DNA of 64,000 bases from Notospermus geniculatus (GCA_002633025.1 NMRB01000151.1:440764-504763), one strand, 5' to 3'; positions 1 through 13,079 are shown, counted from the first letter of the stretch. A program made the numbers and translations. The notes: a model not told the origin generated them from the sequence alone.

Positions 1-779
1 CGATTTGCACGTGGCGCACTTTGTCGTTGACCGCCAGCATGGTGGACTGCAGGTCAAACATGACGTCATAATGAGCCGCGGCTCAAGCTCTATAGCATGT
101 ACTAAATGCTGTATCTAAGTTCTGTATAGAAACTCCCTCAAAATATATGAAAAGGTCACACCTAGTATAACATCAGATAATCAGCATCATTTCAAGCGTA
201 ATGTATCAAGAATGCATTGCCTTCATCTATATATAGTTCCTTTACATTATCAACTTGTTTTAGCTTTTTACATGCTTGCGCAATATCGATTGTGGAATCG
301 GATACTTTGTACCGAGCGAGGGAGTCTGATGCAGATACAGTGACGTTCGTATCTGTAAGACTGTTGATATACGCGACACCTTTTGTTCGAATTGCAGTGT
401 GTCGGGGGAACAATGTGTTCTATAAGCATCGTGTGCTAGACATGAGAACTACTCGACCTCCGTTGGTTAGTTCCTGTCTTACACTATGAGACAAAGATAA
501 CCAAATGCGGCAAATAAAAAAAACATTTTCAACCCGATAAAAATATCTGCTGCATAATGTTTCTTTCTGAAGTGGAAGTGACTAGCGTTGACATGTAGTG
601 TCCCCAGACAGAATCACTTGGTCATCATTGGTTCATATTGCCACATTGTTCATGCTGTTATCTAATAAACGAGATGATGTTGCCCATTTAACCTATCATT
701 AGGCAATCCTCTTGCCTTGATAATGTCAAATGTTGTAAGTAGAGTTATTCCTGGTATGCACCGAAAATGACCCATGATT

Positions 780-1150
780 CCTGGTACCATTGAAAAACTA
801 CTGTTGGTGTTGCTGCACCATTGACTACAGCTCTGCTATGGTTTTCCATACCATGACTGTCTTCTGGTTGTCCATTCAACCATGGCTGTTTTGTTTTCCA
901 CTGAACCATGGCTATCCTCTGGTTGACCATTGAACCATGGCTGTCCTATTGTTATCCAGTGAACCATGGCTGTCCTCTGGTTGCACAGTGAAGCATGGCT
1001 GGTCTTTGTTTGTCCACTGAACTATGGCTATCCTATTGTTGCCAAAGCATGGTTGACAATTAATTGAAGCATGACTAGTCTGTGTTTGTCCATTGAAGCA
1101 TGGCTGGTCTGTGTTTGTCCATTGAACCATGGCTGTGGTATGGTTGTACC
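780..1150. repeat. Imperfect minisatellite, about 35-40 bp units
   Basis: The words 'ccatggctgtcctctggttg' and 'gtttgtccattgaagcatgg' recur about ten times in varied order. The units differ by several bases, so this is an old, degenerate tandem array. Confidence 0.8.
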
Positions 1151-1827
1151 ATTCATGTTACCTTGCCTTTGTATTCGTGGTGTTGCCAATGTTGACGCCA
1201 TCAATGTGCCCCCCCCAAAGCCAGGTCAATCTGACCAACAAACATTCTTTTGCAAATAGGAAAGAAATTCCTCAACATATCTTTTGGCCAACAACTTTCC
1301 CAGGAATGTGCAAGTATTTTCGCAACTGCTCCAGGGAATTATGGAAACAATGACAAGAACCTTGAAACTGGTTGCATCTCATTATCCTACTTAACCTGAG
1401 GTGAAATCGCTGATGATTTATTCGACTGACGCGATCGATATCTGTGTTTTTCATATCTGAGCACTCATCAATATTTCTTGTATCGACCCGATTGATCCGC
1501 CCAGATATTTAATCCTGATTTATGCGGGGAGCAGTCAGGTGATGAGCAAATTCTAAACATTCTATGCGATGGAAAAAAACGTTGTACTGGTTGACTGCAT
1601 TCTGCTGTTGGAACTCAATAAGCAAGAGACTAAACAACAATGATATTGATCAGAATCGTATTTGAACAATATATTTTGCTTGGAGGGTGTTTCTTTTGAC
1701 TGCTAGAGTATTAAGTGATCACTTTTCAATGGTGTCTACTATTCCAATTCGGCTCCGATGCACCTCTGAAGTCAGAATTCATTGAAAAAAAACTGCTGAT
1801 GCACTAGTTTTGGTTGCTGCCTAACGG

Positions 1828-2240
1828 AAGTATTGCTTGATCAACTGTTTGTGATTACTGCCAAATGGCAAGTGTCGCTTGATCAACCGATTGGGATTAC
1901 TGCCAAATGGTAAGTGTTGCTTGATCAACTGTTTGTGATTGCTGCCAAATGGCAAGTGTCGCTTGATCAACCGATTGGGATTACTGCCAAATGGCAAGTG
2001 TTGCTTGATCAACTGTTTGTGATTGCTGCCAAATGGCAAGTGTCGCTTGACCAACCGATTGTGATTACTGCCAAATGGCAAGTGTCGCTTGATCAATCGA
2101 TTGTGATTACTGCCAGGCAATGGCAAGTGTCGCTTGATCAACCGATTGTGATTACTGCCAAATGGCAAGTTTTTCTTGACTGATCATCAGTGATTGCTGC
2201 AAAAGACAATTTGATCAACTGATTTTTCGAGGGGCAAGTT
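1828..2240. repeat. 42-bp minisatellite open on both strands
   Basis: About nine copies of a 42-bp unit containing 'cttgatcaac', 'gtgattactgcc' and 'aaatggcaagtgtcg'. Because 42 is a multiple of three, both strands stay open (89 codons plus, 115 codons minus) as 14-residue repeats. There is no start context or flanking exon, so I treat those reading frames as artefacts of the period. Confidence 0.9.
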
Positions 2241-2954
2241 TTGCATGAAAGATCCCTTCCTGTTTATCCTCCTCTTCTCTTCTCTTATTTCTATCCCAAA
2301 GTTTATTGTACTTTTCAACCGTTTAGATGTAATATCTACTGGTAACAATAAACATTTGTAATTTGTAATTTGTAAGAATTATGAAAAAGAAAACATAACA
2401 AAATAATTGTGTCTCTGAAGCCCACGGAATATCTTTGATGTCTACTTTTATCCAATTGAACTCCTTGAAGCTGGCACGCCCTTACTCCCTTTCTCTTTGT
2501 ACAACAACGATATCAAAACAACTAATTGTAGCCTTATGCATATTTGATAAAGAGACATGTGGGAGTATTACGTGAACATGTACATGTAGAGTATTGTCAA
2601 TATGTTAATTATCGATCTGGAATAATGATTGTGATGAGGTGATGTTGGATACGGTGCTGCCCTCTGTGAGAATCTCAAATATTTAATGTTTGACTCATTG
2701 TTTGTGGTTGTACATATTAGTAGAACGAGACATAAATATGGATTTATTGGGTTCATAACATGGAGGGTTGGGGTACTAAGGGGTCGGATGTGATTTGACA
2801 GACATATGGATAGTTATCACAACCGTATTACAAAGAACTAAGATAATTTGTATTTGTATAAAAGTCAGAGAATCTATGAACATTAGTACTTCAAGGAGCC
2901 TAACGACGTTATTTCGATCCAGAATGATTGACATCTGTTGATCTCTCTTTTCAG

Positions 2955-3525
2955 TTCTTGACGACCGTCATTCCTTACCATCTAAATCAAGGTGCACCGA
3001 ACATATCACAGCTCCAGATATATATCAAAAGTAAGTATGATCATCTTATGGAAAGAACTTTGATGTACCACTTTGGGAGATAGCTTAGAAATCCTTCAGA
3101 AGGTCTTTTCCCTAAGAGTGTGATGTCGTCAGACGGCTTGACGGTCAAGATGCTTGTCGACAGTGATCATCATTGGTCAAGCTCCTACTTTTGCTGGAGC
3201 AGATCACATATGAAGGTTAAATGCCAGCAGAGGCTGGTTTGTGGTATATTGAGAAGTCTGTCCTTATGCTAGGAATTGTCTTTGCTTGGCCATTCAGGAT
3301 CTCTCTAACTGTCTTCTTGCTTTTCAGTATTAAAAGCTATCAATGAAGACAGTCCACAGGTTCCAACTCTGCTCACAGATTACATTCTGAAGGGTGAGTA
3401 GGAAAGGAATTGTTGAGGTAGATAGTTTGCCAACAGGCTACTGTGCCATCATTTTGGTGTGTTTCCTCCTCAATACATGACCCTAATCTGCCCTTTCTTT
3501 CGTTCCAGTGTTATGCCCAACATGA
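2955..3525 (+). CDS. C-terminal three exons of an unidentified conserved-looking protein
   Basis: Exons 2955-3030, 3328-3393 and 3509-3525 have clean acceptors (tttcag, tttcag, ttccag) and donors (gtaagt, gtgagt). The phases agree (0, 1, 1) and the frame ends at TGA 3523-3525. The 52-residue tail begins FLTTVIPYHLNQG and ends TDYILKVLCPT. It looks like two amphipathic helices joined by a short loop, as in the end of a HEAT/ARM-type helical protein. I do not recognise the family. The gene runs on the plus strand, and its earlier exons must lie left of the window or in the first 2.9 kb, where I could not find them. The sequence after 3525 would be its 3' UTR. Confidence 0.55.
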
Positions 3526-5818
3526 GCTGCCTGAAATCAACATCAGACATTCTCCCCATCTATCGTAGTCAATCAAGATCCTAGCGGACTACATCACGTG
3601 TAGTCCTCAAGAAACGTGTAGTCGATCGACATCCTCTTCTCGTAGACGTAGCAGGACAGCTTAGATTTATAACGGGCTTTTTGTACCTTTTCTCTTGAAA
3701 CGAGTCGTGGACTTGGTATATTTGTGCACAAAGGACTTTTTTGCCAATTTGGCGCTGGAATGCTTGAGGTGAATTCTCATTGGATGACATCTAAATGACA
3801 TTATGGATATGTATACCTTGTTTATACACATACTAGTGAATATTTATTTATAATGCTAACTTAATCAAACAATTCATGGACTTGTACATTTTGCGGATGT
3901 GATTCTTATGATGATATCATTGATTAATGTATTACATGTTCGTGATCTGTGTATGAAGAAACGAGAACAGAGTCGCCAAATTGTCAGTACGATGTTACAT
4001 ATGCGCATAATTAATGCCATATATATGTGGTCACTGACCACAGCCATTTAACATCAAATACGGAATGACAGGTCATGTGACTACCTGACGAGAGCATTCC
4101 AAGTGTGTCGTAAAATCGTTCGAGTGAAACATAAGATTTTATCCAATGCAGATCCTTAGAGTCGCAGTTTATTGGCCAGTACCTTGGGAAGATGGTGGTG
4201 TTTGACCTCTCGGACAGTTGCTATGACAAGAGTTGCCAGTCAGAAAGGGAATAGAACATGATGGTTGCGGAATCAGTCTTACGTTTTCATTTGAATTGAT
4301 GAGTTGAGCACTAGGCCCCTATCGTCATTATGTACAAAGAAAACGTCTGTGTAAACCTAAAATTGCCATTTTCATGTTAGAAATTTGTGTCAAATCAAAA
4401 TTCACAAAACCAGCATGCATTTGGTAGGATCATAGTGTAATCAAATCAGGACGTCTCATGCTGCAAACTTCAGTACTCTTGATAGGGACAAAGGGTATCT
4501 TGCTTGGAGTGCATTTTCATCGTCCAAGTCTGAAGACATCCTTGGTCTCTCAGGGGTGCAGACCTCATTTTCATCTGTAAATACCATCTGAACTTGGCTT
4601 ATGACTATGGTTTATCAACCAATAATGTGATGCACATAAAACTCATAATCAGCCGTTAGTGCTTTGCTTTTGTAAACGTGCTGGAGGTAAACCACAAGTG
4701 AGTACACACTTTTGATCCCTGCGTGTCAGATGTGGAAATTTAGACGTTCCGTTTGTGCCCGTGAAGATTGCTTACCGTACCTCGTCGAACTCTCATCTTG
4801 TGGTAACCCCAGCATCACAGCTCGCTTGAGCGAATCACACTTTTATATGACTCTGTTTATTCCCACATATCACTGTAATCGCCTCGCTTCTAGTTGTCTC
4901 ATATCTATAGCATTTTGTGGAACAGATGGAACGACCAGATACTTATCGTGTACCAATCCTCACTTTGTGGGACTTGTAGCAGTTTCTGGTAATAATTGGT
5001 CAATTAATCCCGGTTACATTTTGGTTAATCATATGTAGGTAATGAATGTGACTGTTATGCAGATTTCTGGGTATCAACAACTGAACATACCGGTATGTGG
5101 GACAAATCTACAGACACGAAATGAAATTTACAGACATGAGGTGATGAACTCTACAGACATGAGGTCATGTTATCTACCGATAATGAAATGGTGTTGATGG
5201 GATCTGGATATGATGGCTTAGAAAGATTCTTGGGGAGATAAGGCAGAAGTGAAACTTGTACTGTATAGTGAGAGATACATGTATTTGCGATGTCCATGTT
5301 CTTCAATGAACACTTTGGTGTTACATTTACTTTGAAGAAAGTCTATTTGGCTAATTGTTATTCAGAGGTGAACCGATATTGGAGCCAATATGAGTTGATG
5401 AGAAACTGGGCTTGTCGCAGTAGGCCTATTGACCTTGAACCTGAAATTTTGTAGGTCAAGGTCAAGGTCATGCTGCAGTTGAAGGTGAACTTCAGTCAAG
5501 TCATGCTGCAGTTGAAGGTCAATTCCAGATCAAGGTCAAGGCCAGATAAATGAAAAGCATTCGTGAACTTATTTTGGCTGTAACTATTGGTTATTGTGTT
5601 ATGTAAAGAGCAAGGAGTGGTGATGTTATGAATCTGTATATAAGTATCTATGGTGTATATTCATGTTCTATGTGTGTACATATCAAATGACTTGATGTGC
5701 TAGGCGTTCAATCAGAACATGTTTCTATTTAAACCCGTCAAGGGGCCAGTTTGGGGAACTGCTCATACTGTACCAATACCGCCAGTTATATGGCACGGCC
5801 TATCTCGGCTGTAGGCCT
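3526..5818. other. Probable 3' UTR then intergenic sequence; no gene seen
   Basis: After the stop at 3525 nothing further looks coding. The longest open frame (4712-5038, 108 codons) has no domain, no splice context and ordinary AT-rich composition. A cluster of nuclear-receptor-like half sites at 5430-5538 is listed separately. Confidence 0.4.
5430..5538. promoter_or_regulatory. Cluster of four TCAAGGTCA nuclear-receptor half sites
   Basis: TCAAGGTCA occurs at 5456-5464, 5462-5470 (overlapping) and 5530-5538. Its complement TGACCTTGA is at 5430-5438. This nonamer is the extended half site bound by monomeric ERR/NR5A-type receptors. Part of the cluster arose by a local duplication (ctgcagttgaaggt occurs twice), so it may be only a repeat. 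Another copy is at 60733-60741. No gene start is near. Confidence 0.3.
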
Positions 5819-5820
5819 AG

Positions 5821-7222
5821 ATTTCCTTCATGGTTAGCGTGACTGCGTTGCAGTTCAAACTGCCCGTGTTAGATGGTTCGAGACCTGCATGGAAAAATAT
5901 CACGTGTCATGGTACGTCTCACATCGAATGTGATGGCTTATCTGACAATGCTCAGTTCTCCAAGTTGACTTCCTTTAATACTAATGTTCACATAGAACCA
6001 GGGATTTCCACTTGCCATGAATGGAGTCGCCACAAGAGGCAGCCTCTGTTGGCTACTGTTTGTTCCACTCTCAGGTTTGAGAATCATCACAGGACACCAC
6101 AGTTTTCAAGTCTAATTTTTCTTTTCTCACAATGTTTTGTGACATTTTCTTTACAAATTCAGTCATATTGTGAATACTAACACAACTCGGAATGCCTCCA
6201 CAAAATGGTGGTTCCAAAGTCTTGTTGAATTGTACTCTGTGTGTCATTGCAAATCAGTGTTAGGCACTTTAAAATATGAAAACAGATGATGGTCACCATC
6301 ACAAAAAAATGACACAATTGCTTGTGAGTCGCATCTCAGTTTGAGCCAGTAGACACTCATGCTTTTGGTGTTCAGTGAAAGAGTTTCTCATTTATTGCGT
6401 CGGCAGCTGTGTCTGATTGCATTGTCTTATTGACACAAATCTCCTGGGTACATATTCATAAACATACCGTACTTAAGTCAAAGTGTGATAGGGCCTACAT
6501 CTTTTGTGTTGAACAAAGNAGATTTCCTTCATGGTTAGCGTGACTGCGTTGCAGTTCAAACTGCCCGTGTTAGATGGTTTGAGACCTGCATGGAAAAATA
6601 TCACGTGTCATGGTACGTCTCACATAGAATGTAATGGCTTATCGGACAATGCTCAGTTCTCCAAGTTGACTTCCTTTAATACTAATGTTCACATAGAACC
6701 AGTACAGGGATTTCCACTTGCCATGGATGGAGTCGCCACAAGAGGTGGCCTCTGTTGGCTACTGTTTGTTCCACTCTCAGGTTTGAGAATCATCACAGGA
6801 CACCACAGTTTTCAAGTCTAATTCTTCTTTTCTCACAATGTTTTGTGAAATTTTCTTTACAAATTCAGTCATATTGTGAATACTAACACAACTCGGAATG
6901 CCTCCACAAAATGGTGGTTCCAAAGTCTTGTTGAATTGTACTCTGTGTGTCATTGCAAATCAGTGTTAGGCACTTTAAAATATGAAAACAGATGATGGTC
7001 ACATCACAAAAAAATGACACAATTGCTTGTGAGTCGCATCTCAGTTTGAGCCAGTAGACACTCATGCTTTTGGTGTTCAGTGAAAGAGTTTCTCATTTAT
7101 TGCGTCGGCAGCTGTGTCTGATTGCATTGTCTTATTGACACAAATCTCCTGGGTACATATTCATAAACATACCGTACTTAAGTCAAAGTGTGATAGGGCC
7201 TACATCTTTTGTGTTGAACAAA
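5821..7222. repeat. Near-identical ~700-bp copies flanking a gap 'n'
   Basis: Bases 5821-6518 and 6520-7222 are about 98% identical, in the same orientation, and separated only by the n at 6519. Small indels distinguish them (for example 'gtaca' is added near 6703). The 96-116 codon open frames inside are copies of one another and carry no domain. The simplest reading is that two haplotypes of one locus were placed side by side at a contig join. Confidence 0.8.
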
Positions 7223-7269
7223 GTATAAGTGTCACACTTAGACTTAAGTAATTTTATGAATATGGGCCC
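7151..7269. mobile_element. Short inverted-repeat element (MITE-like)
   Basis: GGGTACATATTCATAAACAT at the left pairs with ATGAATATGGGCCC at the right, and the inner arms pair through 'acttaagtc' and 'gacttaagt'. The preceding copy, before the n at 6519, has only the left arm, so the contig join falls inside this element. Confidence 0.65.
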
Positions 7270-8423
7270 TGGCGTCTTGAATATTGCAAGTAAGTACCTG
7301 AAAATACTCTCTGATTGTCACTCATACTTCGTCCTAGTCATATCATCACTGAACCCCTGGGGCCCTCCTCATTAACTATTTTTCCCCCCATTATATACTG
7401 TACCCTTTTGTTTCAATCTGATGAGACAGTGTCATTGTCATGTTGAACATGCTTCTAACTTCCTGTGTTCATGGTTGTTAAGCATACTCATTGAATGGTG
7501 GTTCTTAGCATTATTGGCAAGCCTATAAATCAGCCGACCTGTGCACAATGCTTTTGCTGCCATTAGTGTTGATAAAAATAGATCACCGGCCGGATTATCT
7601 TGCTTCAAGTTCCAAGGCCGTGTGGACTCACGAGTCTATCTGGCTCATCAAACGTTTGACAACTTATTTTGAATGTACTGTACAGATATACGAACTACCT
7701 TGTGGATACAGTGAAAGAATAGCATGGCAACCATCCTGACTGTGACATTTTTATCTTTTTTTAGTGTTTATATGTACTTGATGTTTCGGTGTGATACACA
7801 ACATCGATGTCACCTTTGGTGATTTTCTTGCACTAGATAATGCATTGAATGTGTGAGCACGTTTGATCCTGCGAAACTGATTTAGAGTGTGGGTACAAGG
7901 TATACTGTACCACCCCCAGGAAAGAACACTGGGGTCATTTGTACATAAATCGCTGTACACTTAATGATATTAGATATACATCTGGGTGTCATGATCACAA
8001 GTAAACCATGTACATGTCAGATGTGGTATTACAAGGTGATAAGCTATAACCAAGATTTTAGGTAAATTATCATAAACATCATCATGTGTAGAAGGAAGAC
8101 CTAATCATTGTTACATTGTGATCCCTAGTTATCTTGTGTACTTAAACCATCTTTGCTGTGTACCTATTGAGCCAGAGCGAGGGCGTTCTTTCTGGGAGTA
8201 CACAGAGAATGTCGTTCGGATTTGAATCATGTGAACATGATTGTAAAAGCTTCAGAGGATAATCTCCCTGAACATGGCTTCAGATAGAGACGCACTCCTT
8301 TAACTCAAAGAACAACATGTGTATTCTCCTTTCCACAAGTTGACCCAGTGTGAAAGCATGATGTCAATGATGCTGGCCATGGAGGATTTCCTTTGTGGCC
8401 TGGTGGTTGGCGCGTTGGAGTCC
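7270..8423. other. Non-coding stretch; nothing recognised
   Basis: This is AT-rich sequence without a supportable exon, RNA or repeat. The small open frames here lack splice context and domains. Confidence 0.4.
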
Positions 8424-8867
8424 CGGGGGGGGGGTCACTCCCTGACTCAACATTACCCCATGTGCGTTCCTAAAAAAGCGGGAATAGGGGGTGATTTCGC
8501 CGATTTTCGGCGGGCCTGCACGATCTCAGAGAGGCCCCTTATTTCCCTATCATTCACGCAATAAGCCTAGGGGCCAGCATATTTCTCCCGCACAAGGTCC
8601 ATCCCGAATTATAACTTTTCCCCTGCCCGCAACAAAAGGCAATGTTCCGTCAGCAACAGCAGCGGGAGGCAGCTGACAGAGCGGGAAAGGCAGCGGGACT
8701 TGGTGCGCTGACTGTGTTCATCGTACGGGAGAGGGGCGGGAGATATTCTTTCTGCCAGCCGGAGGGGGTGTGGATCATGAATTCACTGATCCTGCCAGAG
8801 GGGGCCTTTTCAAAAAGCAAGGAACACACATGGTGTATGGCCAGTGTGGGGAGTGACCCCCCCCGGG
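8424..8867. mobile_element. Non-autonomous element with G-rich TIRs and 10-bp flanking repeat (Mutator-like)
   Basis: The left end CGGGGGGGGGGTCACTCCC is matched by GGGAGTGACCCCCCCCGGG at the right. The arms stay complementary for about 38 bp, through the CCCATGTG / CACATGG region. The perfect direct repeat GTTGGAGTCC abuts both ends (8414-8423 and 8868-8877). A 9-10 bp target duplication with long TIRs fits the Mutator (MULE) superfamily. The interior is GC-rich and encodes no transposase, so the element is non-autonomous. Confidence 0.75.
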
Positions 8868-9653
8868 GTTGGAGTCCGAGCTAGAAGTATGCAACGTAGA
8901 CCGCGGTCTCTTTGTGGATGGGTGACACATAAAATACATGTACGCCAGTGGTTAGTTCCGGTATGTGACAGAAAGCAACTTCAGAACCAAGGTCACAAAC
9001 TTAAGAACAGTCCTGTATCACTGAATAGCATTAGGTTTTGAATGCTGCACTGGTGCTTTGACTTGTGGATTGGAGAGTATCCCCTAGGCCTAGGAATAAG
9101 CAGAAAATGATTCATAGCTCTTGGTGCACTTAATCTGCTGACAATCAAGGACATGAGAATGGGGAAATCTGGCACCATTAGCCATCATTATACTCTATTA
9201 CACCAGTTAATTAGAAATGACCTAGTTATCACAATTAATTACCATGACTGTTCAGTTTGTTGGCATAATAATGTTGGACGTATTAGACATTTTAGTTTTT
9301 ATAGTAGTGAAAAATTACTTTGGCAGATGTTGTGATCTTTTTGTGGATATTATTTTGGTAATTCACATTTTAGTACATTGTTTGTGGGGGTTTTGCAAAA
9401 ATTGTGGAATTTTTTTCAGGATAGCCACAAAATTTCAATTTTTTACTGAATTTTTCTTTCTACTCTGCCTAAATATTACTGGTGTGAATTCACGAGCTCC
9501 ACTGCACACTAGTGATGTGAACTATATTGATGATACATTTCATATGTGCTCTCTATGTAAATGTTCTGTTATGTTGGTGTATTAAGGTTGTTAGTGTCAG
9601 TGATATCCTTACGGGTGCCCCTCGGCATAAGTTTTCTCGTGCAGATTGGCCTT

Positions 9654-9838
9654 AAGGCCCGTTTATACTACAGCAGATTCTGTCGTGGCTTGCAGCTAGT
9701 GGAGCGGTTTTCACAGGCATTGGGATAATCAAGGGCATGTATTGTTAAACCATTGAAGGATTACTATCCAAAACCCTATGAAAACAGCACCGCTTGCCAC
9801 AAACCACGGCGAAGTCTGGTGTAGTGGAAACGGGCCTT
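9654..9838. mobile_element. 185-bp MITE with TIR AAGGCCCGTTT
   Basis: AAGGCCCGTTTATACTAC at the left is matched by GTAGTGGAAACGGGCCTT at the right. Most of the element is an inverted repeat (gcggttttcacagg against the gaaaacagcaccgc side). A related copy lies at 58455-58620. There is no coding capacity. Confidence 0.8.
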
Positions 9839-9870
9839 GACAGTCAGAAACTCGGCCATAGAACCTCTTT

Positions 9871-9997
9871 GGGCCGTATGCACGGTTGGACTTTAGCCTA
9901 AAGTATAGCTTAAGTTAGAATTTCTCTTGCTTGAAGCATTGAATAAAGGCAGACTTTAATGAAAGTGTGGCTGAAGTCCGACCCGTGCATACGGCCC
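9871..9997. mobile_element. 127-bp MITE with TIR GGGCCGTATGCACGG
   Basis: GGGCCGTATGCACGGTTGGA pairs with its near complement at 9970-9997 (TCCGACCCGTGCATACGGCCC-type end). The element is flanked on both sides by TTT, a possible 3-bp target duplication. It sits 33 bp from the previous MITE. Confidence 0.75.
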
Positions 9998-12900
9998 TTT
10001 GCGTCATTGGTCTTAGCGAAAGGTGTAAGGAAACCAAAAATGGTGAATTCCCCATTCAGAGCCAACTTGTATGAGAAATCTCTCACGAGGAGAATCACCT
10101 GAGTTGCTCTTGGTAGAGGACTCTCACATTTCCTGTCGTGAGGGCAGGGCTCAGTTGTTCAAAACAGCATTTATTGCCTTTGTGGTATTAGGACTATCTT
10201 TGATTTTAACAATGTGAATAATGACTAGTGTGTACTTTTACTCCTCTCTCATACAAGGATATGTCGTGCAAATGCACATCAAATAGCAGTAAAAGTATTC
10301 ACTAGCCTGAATTTGCGTCAATGTCTCAGATTCAGAAGATGGTTTTATGATTGCATGTGGTTCACTTTGAAAAGTATTTGTCAGACAGACCTCCTTGCAT
10401 TAGTGCTGTTCAATTTTGCTGTGTACTAAACCAAATACTCAAAAGTTTATGAAAATTCCTCCTCAGCAGAGATAGTGATGAACTAACGGTACTGACGATG
10501 GAATGGTAGGCCTAAAACATCACACAAGTTACGATGAGTAAATCGGAGTTGATTTGTCGAATGATTTTGCATTTATCTGCTTTTATGTTATTTTTCTGTT
10601 GATTTTATATTGTAGACTTGCTGGCGAGTGTTTGAAGTGGAGGCTTATATGTATATAGAGAGAAAGATGTTAACAAATGCCATATACACTGTGAATGGTT
10701 AGGATGACCTCGTCAGGGGCATCAGGTTTCCAAACTTCAATTCTCACCATCTTTTAGCAGACTTCCTGCTGTTAATAGAGAACTGCATCGCATATACGGT
10801 AGATCAAAACCCAACTGAATACTCAAATTAAAAGTCTGACAAAATCAAAAGTATTTTTCCACCTGTAGCTAGCCATAGCTAGTATAAACCTGCCGTTAAG
10901 AGTCACAAGGCAGTATAGCTCACCCTACATAGGAGGCCCTTGACTGGTTTGTCCTAATCGTTTTGGTACTATTGTGTACAGAATTTTATTTTTTCTATGT
11001 TCAGCTGTCTGCTTTTGTGGTTATACTCAAATTGTATTTCTTGTGAAGTTTGGGGGAATTTGAGACTGTGCTTGATGACATTGTAACAGTCAAATGATCT
11101 GCATGTGGAAGAACTTCAAAATGATCAGCCCCTTTTGTCATTTGGGAATCAAAATGACTTAGAAACTTGCACCTTTCAGTTAGCTACTGTACTTTACACG
11201 CTGGGTTGCTTCTGTGCTGGATAAATTCGAGCCTGTATGAGAGTATTGTTAGGTATCATGTCCTGATAGTGAAGACAACTTGTCCTCATTCATTGTTGGT
11301 GAAAGCTCATGTATGGTGGAAAGCTATTGGCTTTATTGTGAAGTGGCAAGGACTGGTGATATTTTGCAAATCCTCGTATCATGTTGATTTCAGCTTTGGT
11401 GATGTCAAGGTGTCATGAAATATTAAGTGTGCCCCTCCCCTTTGCAGGGGTGTAGCTAGCGGGGAGGGGGGCAAATGCTCCCCAGAGCAAAAAGGGACAA
11501 AGCAAATTTTTCCTTTGAAAAGGTCATTTTCCCTCTTAAGCCAAGTTATTGTGTTGTCAGATGTGGGGAAAATGCATCTGAGAGGATATAGATTTTCAAT
11601 TTTTTTCTGCGGGGTCCGCCAGACTCACCCAATTTTGCCCCCCCCCCCCCCCCCCAGNTGGAAACTGGTCTTTCATTGCGGCTTTGCCCTGCCTTGGAAT
11701 GAGGCTGCAGAAAAAGAACAGTTAAGGGGAGGATTTGAACCACAGGTCTATCACCATGTTTTGTAAAGTGGGTGGCTTAAATGAGTGACAGTATAGGGTT
11801 TACAGGACTTGAAGGACTAAGTGTCGATGCCAGCTTTGACTTTGTGTCTCTTAACCCACATACTGTATAGCTTATTATGTTCTCACACGATGCTATCTCA
11901 AGTTGTTTCTTAATCTGTCTTACACAAATCAAATGAAGGTGTGATGTTAAGTGATACCATGGTGCAATATAGAGCAATTTGTGTAGTAGCTAGCTATTAT
12001 TGTATGTATATATATGTCTTAGTGGATATTTCTGATTGTGAACATTAGACCATGTAGTAAATTATGTAGCCACTATCAAATGCTACAGTCTAAGATAATA
12101 AACACGTTCTGACTTGCATTTCATCTTTGGTCTTCTTCATTGTGCTGGAGTGTAAAATGAGTGGAAACAGTCCCCTGGAAAATGCACTCCCTCACAGTTT
12201 GGGTGCTTCTGCTGGGAGACAGCTGGTGCATGTGGTGCAGAGCAACACATTTTATATTGACCCCTTGTTACCCGGCCTACTTTACAATCACAATGTAAAA
12301 TGTTGTTCAGATGCACCATGTCACCTTCCCAAAGTCCAAACATAAACAACAGCTGGGCCCCGATTTCAGGAGCATTTTCATTGGACCACCTTGTGGAGAT
12401 AGTTGTCCTCCAGCTGTCTTTCTGATAAGACCTATCGCCAAACTGTCTAGGATGATTACAAGGAGTTGGGACAACTGTAAATACTGCCAACGCACATGAA
12501 CAATGTCATCAGGAAGTGTTGTGTGACAAAAGGCCAAACAATCAGGTGTTAATTGCTAATTAACAAGGTATCATCCTGAGAACATCAGGGGTTCTTAGCG
12601 CTTGCTCCCTTCGTCGCCGCACTAAAGGTATGGGAGTGGGACCCTAATCAGGAAAAACTGTCATCACACCTAAGTGTTGGTGTCAGGCCTAATTGCTGGG
12701 CTAAATTTTGTGGCAATCGGGCTTGGGCTGATTGACATTTCTTGAGGCAAACAAAGCCTATTGGCTCCTTTATCAACCCTTGTCCGTCTTCTAAGTCTCA
12801 GTTGAGAACAGACCATGGATGAGAGCAGGTGCTAGGACTGGTGTGCTATATTGTATATTATTTATACTCGTATTTATTAGTGGGTTCTTGGGTAGGGAGG

Positions 12901-13079
12901 CGCTGCATTTTCTGGAACACATTCTATAAAAGGTAAGACAAATTTCGCGCTCTTTGCAGCGTCGGCCTGGGAAACTTAAATCTCAGTCAGTAACGTTAGC
13001 CTAACTATCAAAAAAATTTTCTGACTGATATTTCTCCTTGTCTACAGAGGCATAATCCACAGTGAGTTCCACTCTGCCG
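9998..13079. other. Non-coding stretch including a poly-C tract at a gap
   Basis: No exon is supportable. A C run ending at the n (11658) marks a sequencing or assembly break. A fragment at 12590-12610 resembles the left arm of the hairpin repeat found at 26.1-26.9 kb ('ttcttagcgcttgctccct'). Confidence 0.4.

Larger units (their letters stand above)
1..2954. other. Non-coding stretch with two minisatellites
   Basis: I see no convincing exon here. The first ~110 bases belong to a dispersed repeat that recurs near 42240-42320, 43015-43100 and 57055-57200 (a 'cagcatggtggactg' core followed by a TGACGTCA-like site). Two minisatellites are listed separately. The reverse strand at 192-413 is open for 73 codons but has no good acceptor or recognisable domain. 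Confidence 0.5.

Noticed and set aside
192-413. 73-codon minus-strand frame with protein-like composition
   Set aside because: No good acceptor, no domain, and it adjoins a dispersed repeat. It could be a terminal exon, but I cannot support it.
1821-2183. 115- and 89-codon repetitive proteins
   Set aside because: Produced by the 42-bp period of a minisatellite. There is no promoter, splice site or codon bias.
3150-3240. Possible copy of the CCACTCCAGCAAAAG MITE
   Set aside because: Only short words are shared (gatcatcattggtca, cttttgctggag), too little to assign.
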